A DNA stretch of 64,000 nt, from contig CAAFUS010000010.1 in the NCBI GenBank assembly GCA_900766265.1, positions 530,123-594,122 on the forward strand, in the 5' to 3' direction. Below, in pieces: positions 9,036-17,438 of the stretch; within the stretch, counting starts at the first letter, position 1, and every line of letters begins with the position of its first letter. Position numbers and translations under genes: made by a program. The DNA is from Pseudomonadaceae bacterium (GTDB lineage: Bacteria; Pseudomonadota; Gammaproteobacteria; Pseudomonadales; Pseudomonadaceae). Below the pieces are notes generated by a model. That model searched no databases. It had not been told where the DNA came from and worked only from the letters and a program-made list of their open reading frames with translations.

Positions 9036-9043
9036 AACAATAA
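9036..9043 (+). promoter_or_regulatory. Candidate Crc/Hfq site upstream of the UbiD gene
   Basis: AACAATAA lies about 18 nt before the ATG at 9062, just upstream of the purine-rich GAGAG ribosome site. Same octamer as at dctP. Confidence 0.5.
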
Positions 9044-9061
9044 TCACGAGAGAGTACCGCC

Positions 9062-10498
9062 ATGCTGCCCCAGCATTCGCCCTCGGCCGAATCCGCGTCC
9101 CTCAACCTGCCGCTCGGCGCCAGCCTGCGTGGCTGGCTGGATCATCTGCAGCAAACCCAGCGGCTGAGCATCGTGCGTGCCGGGACCGACCTGCGCTTCG
9201 GCGTAGCGGCCATCGCCAACCGCCTGGACGGCCACAGCGCGTCCCTCTTCCTGAAACCGGGCGGCCACGACATCCCGGTGATCTCCGGCCTGCTGTCGGA
9301 CCGCCAGTGGATGGCCGAGGCCATGGGCGTCGAACCGAGCCAGGTGCTGGCGCGCTTCGAACACGCCAGCCTCAACCCCCTGCCGTCGCAGGAAGTCACC
9401 GACGCACCCTGCCAGCAGGTGGTCCACCGCGACGTCGACCTGCTCGCCCAGCTGCCCATCCCCACGCACAACGAGCACGACAGCGGCCCCTACATCACCG
9501 CCGGCCTGCTGATCACCCGCAACCCGCGCACCGGAATCCAGAACGTCTCCATCCACCGCCTGCAGGTCAGCGACCGCAACCGCCTCGGGGCGCTGCTGCT
9601 GCCGCGCCATGCGCTGGCCTTCTTCCAGGAAAACGAGCGCCAGAACGAGGACCTGGAGGTCGCCGTGGTGATCGGCGCCGACCCGCTGACGCTGATGGCC
9701 TCGCAGGCCATCGTGCCGATCGACCACGACGAACTGGAGATCGCCGGCGCGCTGCACGGCCGCCCGCTCAAGGTGGCGCAGTGCGTGACCAACCGTATCC
9801 GCGTGCCGGCCGACGCCGAGATCGTGGTTGAGGGCCGCCTGGTGGCCAATGCGCGTGAGGAAGAGGGGCCGTTCGGCGAATTCCCACAGTACTACGGCGA
9901 GCGCGCCGAACGCCACGTGATCGAGGTCGATGCCGTCACCCATCGCCAGGCGCCGCTGTTCCACACCATCGTCGGCGGCGGCCTGGAGCATCTTCTGCTC
10001 GGCGGCATTCCGCGTGAGGCGACCATGCTCGCGCACCTGCGGCGCAGCTTCCCCAGCGTGCGCGACGTGCATCTGGCGCGTGGCGGCGTGTGCCGTTATC
10101 ACCTGTACGTGCAGATCGACAAACGCTCCGAGGGCGAGGCGAAGAACGTCATCCTCGGCGCGCTCGGCGGCCACTACGACATCAAGCATGTGGTGGTGGT
10201 GGACACCGACGTCGACATCCACAACCCCACCGAAGTGGAGTGGGCGGTGGCCACCCGTTTCCAGGCCGACCGCGACCTGGTGCTGGTCCACGAATCCCAG
10301 GGCTCCAAGCTCGATCCTTCCACCCGCGACGGGGTCGGCTCGAAGATGGGCTTCGACGCCACGGTGCCGCTGGCGGCCCCGCCGATGCGCTTCAAGCGCA
10401 TCCGAGTGCCGGGCGAGACCGAGGTCGACCTCGCCGCGGTCAGCCATCCGGCCGGCACCGACTGGCAGCAACTGTTCGGCCAGCCGCACAACGGCTGA
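9062..10498 (+). CDS. UbiD family prFMN-dependent decarboxylase
   Basis: 478-residue member of the UbiD family, which uses prenylated FMN for reversible (de)carboxylation of aromatic, heteroaromatic or alpha,beta-unsaturated acids. Family motifs: NVSIHRLQV near residue 160, EEEGPFGEFPQYYG near 268, and VVVVDTDVDIHNPTEVEWA near 376, which together carry the conserved Arg/Glu/Asp of the active site. The C-terminal GSKMGFDATVP is also typical. The prFMN-making UbiX homologue is encoded at 13136. As a second UbiD with TRAP transporters, ALDH and LysR nearby it is more likely catabolic than ubiquinone-biosynthetic. Substrates of relatives include furan-dicarboxylate, pyrrole-carboxylate and hydroxybenzoates; none can be chosen here. 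Confidence 0.92.
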   Translation: MLPQHSPSAESASLNLPLGASLRGWLDHLQQTQRLSIVRAGTDLRFGVAAIANRLDGHSASLFLKPGGHDIPVISGLLSDRQWMAEAMGVEPSQVLARFEHASLNPLPSQEVTDAPCQQVVHRDVDLLAQLPIPTHNEHDSGPYITAGLLITRNPRTGIQNVSIHRLQVSDRNRLGALLLPRHALAFFQENERQNEDLEVAVVIGADPLTLMASQAIVPIDHDELEIAGALHGRPLKVAQCVTNRIRVPADAEIVVEGRLVANAREEEGPFGEFPQYYGERAERHVIEVDAVTHRQAPLFHTIVGGGLEHLLLGGIPREATMLAHLRRSFPSVRDVHLARGGVCRYHLYVQIDKRSEGEAKNVILGALGGHYDIKHVVVVDTDVDIHNPTEVEWAVATRFQADRDLVLVHESQGSKLDPSTRDGVGSKMGFDATVPLAAPPMRFKRIRVPGETEVDLAAVSHPAGTDWQQLFGQPHNG

Positions 10499-10734
10499 CC
10501 GGCAGCGGACGCGCGGCGTACTGCGGCGCGCGTTTCGCGAACGGACCCGACGTTCAACCGGAGGGACCCCGTCTTCTCTCGACGCCCAGGCGTCCAGGCG
10601 GTCTCCGAGCTGGCCGGCCCATAAGGCGCCAGGCCCGGGACGCCACCCACTCAGCTCAAGACAGGCAAGGGCACGGCGCCCTCGCCCATAGCTGAAAAAC
10701 AAGCACAAGCAGCTTTGCCGGACAGGAGAATCAG

Positions 10735-12177
10735 ATGCAGCAGGCACGACATTTCATTGACGGGCAGTGGTGCGACGACGGCCAGTGGGCCGACAGCCTC
10801 GACCCCGCCAACGGCGAACTCATCGGCCGCTTTGCCGACGGCGGCGAAGCCCAGGCGCACGCCGCGGTCGAGGCCGCCGCGCGCGCCTTCGAGAACCCGC
10901 AGTGGTCGCAGAACCCGCGCCTGCGCCAGCAGTTGATGCTGGACTGGGCGGCCGCGCTGAAGAGCCGGCAGGAGGAACTGGCGACCCTGCTCACCCGCGA
11001 GAACGGCAAGGCGCTGGCGCAGTCGCGCGGCGAGATCGGCGGCGCCATCTCGGAAATCCTCTATTACGCCGGGCTCGCGCGGCACAACCCCGGCCATGTG
11101 CTGGAGGTCGCGCCCGGCGAGTTCTCGACGATGTTGCGCGAGCCGGCCGGCGTGGCCGGCCTGATCATTCCCTGGAACGCGCCGGCGGTGCTGCTGGTGC
11201 GCGCGCTGGCCCCGGCGCTGGCCGCCGGCTGCACCTGCGTGGTCAAGCCAGCACCGCAGACGGCGCTTTTCAACGCCGCCTTCCTCTCGCCGTTGCTGGA
11301 GCTGCCGGGCCTGGCGCCAGGGGTAGTCAACCTGTTCGCCGAGACCGGCCACGCCGGCGCCGCCTACCTGGTCGCCACGCCGAAGGTCGACGTGCTCAGC
11401 TTCACCGGCTCCACCGCCACCGGCACGCGGATCATGCAGGACGCCGCGCCGACCATGAAGAAGCTGTCGCTGGAGCTGGGCGGCAAGTCCTGCTGCCTGG
11501 TGCTGGAGGATGCCGACGTCGCCGCGGTGGCGCCGAAGCTGGCCGCCGCCGCGACCATCATCTCCGGCCAGCAGTGCACCGCGGCCCGGCGCGTGCTGGT
11601 GCACGCCAGCCGCGCAGCGGAAATGAAGAAGGCGCTGGCCGCCGCGCTGGCGGAGATCCGCCTCGGCCACGGCCTGGAGGCCGCCACGCAGATGGGCCCG
11701 CTGATCGACGAGCAATCACGCGACCGGGTCGAGCAGCGCATCCGCGAATCGCTGGACAGCTGCGATGAGGTGCTGTTGGCAGGCGGCCGCCCGGGCGGCG
11801 CGCTGGATCGGGGCGCGTTCCTCGCGCCGACGCTGATCGCCCACCAGGACAGCGGCGCCTTCTTCTGCCAGGAGGAGATCTTCGGCCCGCTGCTGGTACT
11901 GGAAACCTTCGAGGACGAGGCCGAGGCGATGCGCCGGGCCAACCACACCGAGTTCGGCCTCTCGGCCAGCGTCTGGACCCGCGACGGCGCCCGCGCGCTG
12001 CGTCTGGGCCGGGCGCTGCGCAACGGCACCGTGTGGATCAACGACCACAACAAACTGTTCGCCGAGGCGGAAACCGGCGGCTACCGCAGGAGCGGTCTCG
12101 GCCGCCTGCACGGCTACGACGCGCTGCTGGATTTTACAGAGCTCAAGCACGTCTACCAGAATGTCGGCTCCCTGTAG
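10735..12177 (+). CDS. NAD(P)-dependent aldehyde dehydrogenase
   Basis: 480-residue ALDH-superfamily enzyme that oxidises an aldehyde to the acid. It shows the cofactor motif IIPWNAPAVLL, the general base Glu in SLELGGKS (near residue 247), the FTGSTATG loop and the catalytic Cys in SGQQCTAARR (near residue 281). The ribosome site AGGAG precedes the ATG. It follows the UbiD gene after a 236-bp gap, so it may have its own promoter; an A-rich stretch (AAAAACAAGCACAAG) near 10695 is a near-match to a Crc site. Logical partner of the ThDP decarboxylase. Confidence 0.93.
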   Translation: MQQARHFIDGQWCDDGQWADSLDPANGELIGRFADGGEAQAHAAVEAAARAFENPQWSQNPRLRQQLMLDWAAALKSRQEELATLLTRENGKALAQSRGEIGGAISEILYYAGLARHNPGHVLEVAPGEFSTMLREPAGVAGLIIPWNAPAVLLVRALAPALAAGCTCVVKPAPQTALFNAAFLSPLLELPGLAPGVVNLFAETGHAGAAYLVATPKVDVLSFTGSTATGTRIMQDAAPTMKKLSLELGGKSCCLVLEDADVAAVAPKLAAAATIISGQQCTAARRVLVHASRAAEMKKALAAALAEIRLGHGLEAATQMGPLIDEQSRDRVEQRIRESLDSCDEVLLAGGRPGGALDRGAFLAPTLIAHQDSGAFFCQEEIFGPLLVLETFEDEAEAMRRANHTEFGLSASVWTRDGARALRLGRALRNGTVWINDHNKLFAEAETGGYRRSGLGRLHGYDALLDFTELKHVYQNVGSL

Positions 12178-12198
12178 GCCGGCATCGACGAGGTTGAG

Positions 12199-13149
12199 AT
12201 GGAACTGCGCCAGCTGAAGTACTTCACCTGTCTGTACGAGGAAGGGTCGGTGACCAAGGCGGCGCAGCGGCTGAACATCGTCCAGCCCGCCCTGTCGATG
12301 CAGATCGCCAAACTGGAAGAGGAGCTCGGCCAGCCGCTGTTCGAGCGCACGCCCAAGGGCATGACGCCGACCGAGGCCGGGGTGCAGGCCTATCGCCTGT
12401 TCATGCCGATCCTCGGCGAGCTGCTGGAAGCACGGCAGGCGCTAATCGACCGCAGCGGCGAGATCGGCGGGCGGATCAACGCCGGGCTGATCGCCTCGGC
12501 GGCCAACCAGGCGCTGGCCAGCACCCTGGCGTACTTCGTCGAGCACCACCCGGACGTCGAGCTCCAGGTCAGCTACGGCTACAGTCAGGATCTGATCGAC
12601 CGCGTGCTGTCCGGCGCGCTGGACTTCGCAGTGATCAACCAGAGCTTCCAGCAGGAGCACCTGCACCGCATGGACATCCTCGACGAGGAACTGCTGGTGG
12701 CCACCGGCGCCACCACCCGCCTTCGCATCCCGACGCCGGTGCCGCTCGCCGCGCTGGGCGGGCTCAAGCTGGTGCTGCCGTCGCGCCGCCACGGCCTACG
12801 CATGGTCATTGACCAGGCGCTCGCCGCCCAGGGCCTGGAGCTGGCGCCGCACCTCGAGCTCGACGACCTCACGGTGATCGAGAGCTTCCTGCGCCGCAGC
12901 GATTGGATCAGCGTGCTACCGGCCACCGTGCTGCAGCGCGGCCTCGAGGAAGGCGCGCTGCGCGCCTATCCGCTGGCCGCCCCGGGCATCACCCGTCGCA
13001 TGGTCTGCGTGCACGACAGCCGCCGCCCGCTGACCCCGGCGGCGACGCTGTTCATCGACATCATCAGCAAAACACTGGCCACCGCGCTCAACGCCATCCA
13101 CTTCTACAAGGAAGGCGCCCTTCAGGATGCAGACCATGAACTCAGCTAG
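12199..13149 (+). CDS. LysR family transcriptional regulator
   Basis: 316-residue LysR-type regulator. The N-terminal winged helix-turn-helix is clear (MELRQLKYFTCLYEEGSVTK, then AAQRLNIVQPALSMQIAKLE), followed by the effector-binding domain. It lies 21 bp after the aldehyde dehydrogenase and overlaps the 5' end of the UbiX gene, so it is embedded in the catabolic operon that it probably controls, with a pathway intermediate as inducer. Candidate target: the inverted repeat at 8890-8919. Confidence 0.95.
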   Translation: MELRQLKYFTCLYEEGSVTKAAQRLNIVQPALSMQIAKLEEELGQPLFERTPKGMTPTEAGVQAYRLFMPILGELLEARQALIDRSGEIGGRINAGLIASAANQALASTLAYFVEHHPDVELQVSYGYSQDLIDRVLSGALDFAVINQSFQQEHLHRMDILDEELLVATGATTRLRIPTPVPLAALGGLKLVLPSRRHGLRMVIDQALAAQGLELAPHLELDDLTVIESFLRRSDWISVLPATVLQRGLEEGALRAYPLAAPGITRRMVCVHDSRRPLTPAATLFIDIISKTLATALNAIHFYKEGALQDADHELS

Positions 13150-13768
13150 TCCTCGCCCACAGCGGCTCGTCATCGGCATTTCCGGGGCGTCCGGCGCGAT
13201 CTACGGCGTGCGCCTGCTGGAGCTGCTGCGCGACACGCCGATCGAGACCCACCTGGTGGTGTCCAAGTCGGCGCTGATCACGCTGTCCCACGAGACCGGG
13301 CTTTGCTGGTCGCAGCTCAAGCCGATGGCCACCGTCTGCTACTCCAACCAGGACATCGGCGCGGCCATCGCCAGCGGCTCGTTCAAGACCATGGGCATGA
13401 TCGTCGCGCCCTGCTCGGTGCGCTCGATGTCCGAGATCGCCAGCGGCGTGACCTCTACCCTGCTGACACGCGCGGCCGACGTGATCCTCAAGGAACGCCG
13501 GCGCCTGGTGCTGATGGTGCGCGAGACGCCGCTGCACCGGAACCACCTGCGCACCATGACCGAATTGGCCGAACTCGGCGCCATCATCGCCCCGCCGGTG
13601 CCGGCCTTCTATGCCAGGCCGACGTCGCTGGCGGAGATGGTCGACCACACGCTGGGCCGCGTGCTCGACCTGTTCGACATCGAACTCGGCGTAGTCAGGC
13701 GCTGGCGGGAGACGCCGGAAGACTTGCCGACCCTCGACGAGGTCGAGGCGACGACCCATGAGCGCTGA
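13136..13768 (+). CDS. UbiX family flavin prenyltransferase
   Basis: About 210 residues, a UbiX-type enzyme that prenylates FMN to prFMN, the cofactor of UbiD decarboxylases. Motifs: RLVIGISGASGAIYGVRLLE at the N-terminus, the phosphate/FMN region APCSVRSMSEIASGVTSTLL near residue 90 and LVLMVRETPLH near 127. Two starts are possible: 13127 and 13136; the latter has AGGA 8 nt upstream. Either start overlaps the LysR gene, implying translational coupling. Its presence next to a UbiD gene supports a dedicated decarboxylation module. Confidence 0.93.
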   Translation: MNSASPRPQRLVIGISGASGAIYGVRLLELLRDTPIETHLVVSKSALITLSHETGLCWSQLKPMATVCYSNQDIGAAIASGSFKTMGMIVAPCSVRSMSEIASGVTSTLLTRAADVILKERRRLVLMVRETPLHRNHLRTMTELAELGAIIAPPVPAFYARPTSLAEMVDHTLGRVLDLFDIELGVVRRWRETPEDLPTLDEVEATTHER

Positions 13769-13815
13769 GCCCCATGCACCCGCCCCCCGCCCGCCAGTCG
13801 CGGCCGCGCCGCGCC

Positions 13816-14595
13816 TCAGCGGGGCAATGTCGCCAGAAACTGTGCGATGAGCGTCAGCACGCGCGGACGCGCCTGGTTCTGCGGGAAGTGTCGACAGTGC
13901 TCGAGCAGCACCGTTTGGCAGGGACCGGCGACTTCTCGGGCGATGGTCTCGAGCTGCGCCGGGGTGGCGAATTCGTCCTCCCGCCCCTGGATCGCCAGCA
14001 GCGGCACCTGGATGCGCGGCAGTTCCCGGTACAGGTTCCAGGCGGCGAAGGCCGGGTTCAGCCAAGTCTCGCTCCAGCCGCGGAAGGCGCCGTCGAGGTT
14101 GTCCCCGTGGTAGGCGTGCAGGCGCTCGCGCAGGTCGCCCCGAGCATAAGCCTTGACCGTGCGGCGCACGCCCTCGATGCTGGCCGGCTCGACGTCGACG
14201 TGCGGCGCCAGCACCACCGCGCCGCGCACGCGCGGGTCTTGCCGGGCGGCATAGGCGAGCGCGATGGAGGCGCCATCGCTGTGGCCCACCAGCACCACCT
14301 GCTCGAGCCCCAAGCCGTCGAGCACCCGGCCGAGCTCGTCCGGGCCGTCCACGCTGAGGTAATCCAGCGGCCGCGGCAGCGGCACCAGGCTGGAACGGCC
14401 GTAGCCCTGCCGGCTGTAGATCAGCACCGGCGCGATGCAGGTCTCGGCCAGCTCGGCCGGGAAGTTCCTCCACAGTTCGAGGCTGCCAAGCCCCTCGTGC
14501 AACAAGACGAGCGTCGGGCCGGTCGAATGGGCCGGGCGCAGGAGCTGATATTCGAGCCTTGCGGCTTCGGTCTCGAGGTAGTGTCGGTGCGTCAT
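13816..14595 (-). CDS. Alpha/beta hydrolase
   Basis: 259-residue alpha/beta-hydrolase-fold protein. The nucleophile elbow is GHSDGAS (Ser near residue 105), the acid is probably in REDEFA and the catalytic His in EHCRHFP near the C-terminus. The start at 14595 (MTHRHYLETEA) is preferred over 14664 because the longer form adds a non-family leader that runs into the xdhC promoter. It is transcribed against its neighbours. It may hydrolyse an ester, lactone or C-C bond in the pathway; the substrate is unknown. Confidence 0.85.
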   Translation of the reverse strand: MTHRHYLETEAARLEYQLLRPAHSTGPTLVLLHEGLGSLELWRNFPAELAETCIAPVLIYSRQGYGRSSLVPLPRPLDYLSVDGPDELGRVLDGLGLEQVVLVGHSDGASIALAYAARQDPRVRGAVVLAPHVDVEPASIEGVRRTVKAYARGDLRERLHAYHGDNLDGAFRGWSETWLNPAFAAWNLYRELPRIQVPLLAIQGREDEFATPAQLETIAREVAGPCQTVLLEHCRHFPQNQARPRVLTLIAQFLATLPR

Positions 14596-14684
14596 GGAGT
14601 ACGGGCCCGTCTGACTGGGGGCTCGAAGGTTAACCGATTTGCGCGGCGCCACCGGCGACCGCATCCGTCATGGGGATTCTGACA

Positions 14685-15653
14685 ATGCGCCAACTCGACC
14701 TTCAGGTGGTGGAAACCGCCTTGCAGTGGGTCCGCGAAGGCCACGCCGTCTGGCTGTGCACCGTGCTCTCCACCTACGGCTCGGCGCCGCGCGCGCCCGG
14801 CGCGATGCTGGTGGCGCGGGCCGACGGCCGCTACGTCGGCTCGCTCTCTGGCGGCTGCGTCGAGGAGGCCTTCCTCGACAGCCTGGCACGCGGCGAACTG
14901 CGCGCACCGACCCAGATCGTCCGCTACGGCGAGAGCGACGACGAGCGCCAGCGCTTGCGCCTGCCATGTGGCGGCATCCTCCAGGTACTGGTGGAATACC
15001 GCGCCGCCGACGCGGCCTGGGCCGGCCACTTGCAGGGCCTGTACGACGCCCTGCTCGGCCAGCGCCGGCAGGTGCGCGAACTGGACCTGACCTCCGGCGC
15101 CTTCGCCCTGTCCGCCGACGACCGCGGCGGCGCGGTGGCGCAGGTAGAGAACGAGCGCGTGCGCCTGCGCATCGGCCCGGCGTTGCGGCTGATCCTCGCC
15201 GGGCTGTCGCCGGTGGCCGAATACTGCGCCAGTTTTGCCCGCGCCATCGGCTGCGAGGTGATCGCCTGCGACCCACGCGAGGAGATGCACCAGCGCCCGC
15301 TCGAGGGCGTGCGCCTGCACCCGGTGCTGCCGTCGGAATTCATCGCCGCCGGCAACTGCCACGAGGCCACCGCGGTGGTCGCCCTCACCCACGACCCGCG
15401 CATCGACGACCTCGCGCTGATGGAGGCGGTGCGCACGCCGGCCTTCTACATCGGCGCCATGGGCTCACGGCAGACCTCGGCGCGGCGAGCCGAGCGCCTG
15501 GCGCGGGTCGGCGGCCTGTCGCACGAGCAAATCGCCCGCATTCACATGCCCATCGGACTCGACCTCGGCAGCAAGACCCCCGCCGAAATCGCCCTGTCGG
15601 TGGTCGCCGACGTGCTGCGCGTCTACCACGGCAAGGCCCGCGATGAACTCTGA
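14685..15653 (+). CDS. XdhC/CoxF family molybdoenzyme maturation factor
   Basis: XdhC-type protein that binds molybdenum cofactor and helps sulfurate and insert it into xanthine-dehydrogenase-family hydroxylases. Signature motifs are GSLSGGCVEEAF near residue 55, LPCGGILQVL near 93 and, in the C-terminal Rossmann domain, AMGSRQTS and PIGLDLGSKTPAEIALSV. ATG 14685 is preceded by GGGGA at 14672; ATG 14670 is an alternative without a ribosome site. It overlaps the MobA-like gene. No molybdenum hydroxylase subunits are in the window, so the client enzyme is encoded elsewhere. Confidence 0.9.
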   Translation: MRQLDLQVVETALQWVREGHAVWLCTVLSTYGSAPRAPGAMLVARADGRYVGSLSGGCVEEAFLDSLARGELRAPTQIVRYGESDDERQRLRLPCGGILQVLVEYRAADAAWAGHLQGLYDALLGQRRQVRELDLTSGAFALSADDRGGAVAQVENERVRLRIGPALRLILAGLSPVAEYCASFARAIGCEVIACDPREEMHQRPLEGVRLHPVLPSEFIAAGNCHEATAVVALTHDPRIDDLALMEAVRTPAFYIGAMGSRQTSARRAERLARVGGLSHEQIARIHMPIGLDLGSKTPAEIALSVVADVLRVYHGKARDEL

Positions 15654-16263
15654 AGCGAAGGTGATGGGCCTGATGCTGGCCGCCGGACGCGCCAGCCGCT
15701 TCGGTGCCGACAAGCGCCGCGCGCGCCTGGCCGACGGCCGCACGCTGCTGGAGGCGAGCCTGGAAAATGCCGCCGCCGTCTTCGACGACCTGTTGCTGGT
15801 GCTACGCGACGGCGACGGGATTGATGACCTGCACCTGCCGGCTCAGGTTCGGGTGCTGCACACGCCGCTTGCCGAACGCGGCCTCGGCGCCAGCTTGGCG
15901 GCCGGCGTCGCGGCGCTGTCCACGCACCCGGCCGAAGCACTGGCGGTACTGCTCGGCGACATGCCTTGGGTCCGCCCCGAGACCTGCGCCCGTCTGATCG
16001 CCGAGGCCGATGCCGCACGCATCGTGCAACCGTGCCATGATGGCCGGCCCGGGCACCCGGTGCTGTTCGGCCGCGCATTCTGGCCGGCCCTGTGCCAACT
16101 CGACGGCGACGAGGGCGCGCGCGGGCTGATCCGCCGCCATGTCGACCATTACCGGTCGGTGCTGGTCGAGGATGCCGGGATCCTGCTTGACGTCGACCGG
16201 CCCGCCGACCTCGACGGGCGCCCGGTGCCCGCTCCTTCCACCCACCGACCCGCAAGGAGCTAG
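15643..16263 (+). CDS. MobA/MocA-like molybdenum cofactor nucleotidyltransferase
   Basis: 206-residue NTP-transferase of the MobA/MocA type. Visible are the nucleotide-binding start GLMLAAGRASRFGADK and the Mg-binding LLGDMPWVRPET near residue 105; the HPVLFG motif follows. Such proteins convert Mo-molybdopterin to the cytosine or guanine dinucleotide form, and the link to XdhC favours MCD for xanthine-dehydrogenase-type hydroxylases. It overlaps xdhC by 11 bp and is 2 bp from the AraC gene, so the three are one operon. Confidence 0.87.
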   Translation: MNSEAKVMGLMLAAGRASRFGADKRRARLADGRTLLEASLENAAAVFDDLLLVLRDGDGIDDLHLPAQVRVLHTPLAERGLGASLAAGVAALSTHPAEALAVLLGDMPWVRPETCARLIAEADAARIVQPCHDGRPGHPVLFGRAFWPALCQLDGDEGARGLIRRHVDHYRSVLVEDAGILLDVDRPADLDGRPVPAPSTHRPARS

Positions 16264-16265
16264 CG

Positions 16266-17129
16266 ATGTCCACGGCACAACGCGTATTTCACGGCAAATT
16301 CGGGCGGGTCGCCCTGCTCGACATGGACCGCCCCCTGGTCACCCACTCGCATCACGAGTGTCATGTGCTGGTGAAGGCCTCCGGGGCGGACACGTTCTTC
16401 AACGTCAACGGTCGCCAGGTGCCCCTGACCGACCGTTGCGCGGTGCTGGTCAACGCCTGGCAGCCGCACTACTACGACTTCCAGCCGGGTGCCGAGCAGA
16501 CCCAGATCCTCGCGCTCTACATCGAGCCGGCCTGGCTCGCCGAGGCCCAGCAGTCGCTGTCGCTCAGCGCACACCCGGGCTTCTTCGCCCAGCCTTGCAT
16601 CGAGCTCAACAGCAAGAACCGGGCGATGGCCGACCAGCTGATCGCCGAAGCCTGCAGCGTCGGGCTGGTGCCGCGCGAGCGCATCGAATTCCTGCTGTTC
16701 GACTTCCTCATCGAACTGATCGAGGACTACTCGCAGTGGAAGCAGCTGCGCCGCCTCGGCGCGCAGGTCCGCCAGGGCTTCCGCGACGCCCGCATCCGCC
16801 GTGCCTGCGACTACCTGCAGAACCACCTCGACGACCCCGACTGTCTCACCAACGCGGCGCAGGCCGCCGGCCTGTCACGCGCGCACTTCTTCACCCTGTT
16901 CCGCCAGGACACCGGCATGACCCCTACGCTCATGGTCAACGATGCGCGCATGCGCCGCGCCTTCCTCTGGCTGGAGCGCGAGCGAAGCGGCACGCTCGGC
17001 CAGCTCGCCGAGAACCTCGGCTTCTCCGAACAGGGCCACTTCACCCGCTTTTTCCGCCAGCACATCGGCGCTTCGCCGAGCCAGTACCGCCGGGTGGTGG
17101 ACAGCTACCGCGCAAGCGACAGGGAGTGA
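16266..17129 (+). CDS. AraC family transcriptional regulator
   Basis: 287-residue regulator with an N-terminal cupin-like sensor (HSHHECHVLVKASG near residue 29) and a C-terminal double helix-turn-helix (ACDYLQNHLDDPDCLTNAAQ, then AAGLSRAHFFTLFRQDTGMT and LGFSEQGHFTRFFRQHIGASP). Last gene of the xdhC-mobA-like-araC operon. It may control this operon, the UbiD operon or the TRAP operons in response to a pathway compound. Confidence 0.94.
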   Translation: MSTAQRVFHGKFGRVALLDMDRPLVTHSHHECHVLVKASGADTFFNVNGRQVPLTDRCAVLVNAWQPHYYDFQPGAEQTQILALYIEPAWLAEAQQSLSLSAHPGFFAQPCIELNSKNRAMADQLIAEACSVGLVPRERIEFLLFDFLIELIEDYSQWKQLRRLGAQVRQGFRDARIRRACDYLQNHLDDPDCLTNAAQAAGLSRAHFFTLFRQDTGMTPTLMVNDARMRRAFLWLERERSGTLGQLAENLGFSEQGHFTRFFRQHIGASPSQYRRVVDSYRASDRE

Positions 17130-17438
17130 CCTGAGGGCGCAGGCTAGCCGTTGATGCGCCGAGGCGGCTTCGCTCGATAGAGGGATGGCGAGGCTCCACA
17201 CCCCGCCCTGATCAGGCGAGTAAAACGCCAACCCGGGGTCCGCCGAATCCTGCCGGGATACGGGCTCATGATCATGGTGGCAAGGAAGGAAACGGGGCAG
17301 GGTCGGACGATCGCTGTCATGCGGCTCGACGCAGATTCTGAGCGTGGCTCAGCCTACCTTTGGCTCGCCAAACGCAGGTGCAACCAGCATGCGCCGCCTT
17401 CACAGGCGGCGCATCCGGGGCCGACTTCTGCGGAAGCC
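17130..17438. other. Gene-free stretch with a perfect hairpin
   Basis: 309 bp between the AraC gene and the first curlin gene. The only clear structure is a 10-bp perfect stem, ATGCGCCGCC (17389-17398) and GGCGGCGCAT (17405-17414) with a 6-nt loop. It lies downstream of the leftward curlin gene and may terminate it, although no T-run follows. No reading frame here looks coding. Confidence 0.55.

Larger units (their letters stand above)
8590..9061. promoter_or_regulatory. Divergent control region between dctP and the UbiD gene
   Basis: This 472-bp gene-free stretch must carry the promoters for the dctPQM-SDR operon (leftward) and the UbiD operon (rightward). It contains the inverted repeat described separately at 8890-8919 and two Crc/Hfq-type octamers. 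A G+C hairpin with arms GCGGGC/GCCCGC lies around 8799-8823. No convincing sigma70 or sigma54 core promoter was identified by eye. Confidence 0.6.

Noticed and set aside
9044..10747. 567-residue minus-strand frame opposite the UbiD gene
   Set aside because: Antisense of a gene with clear UbiD motifs; composition is that of a shadow frame.
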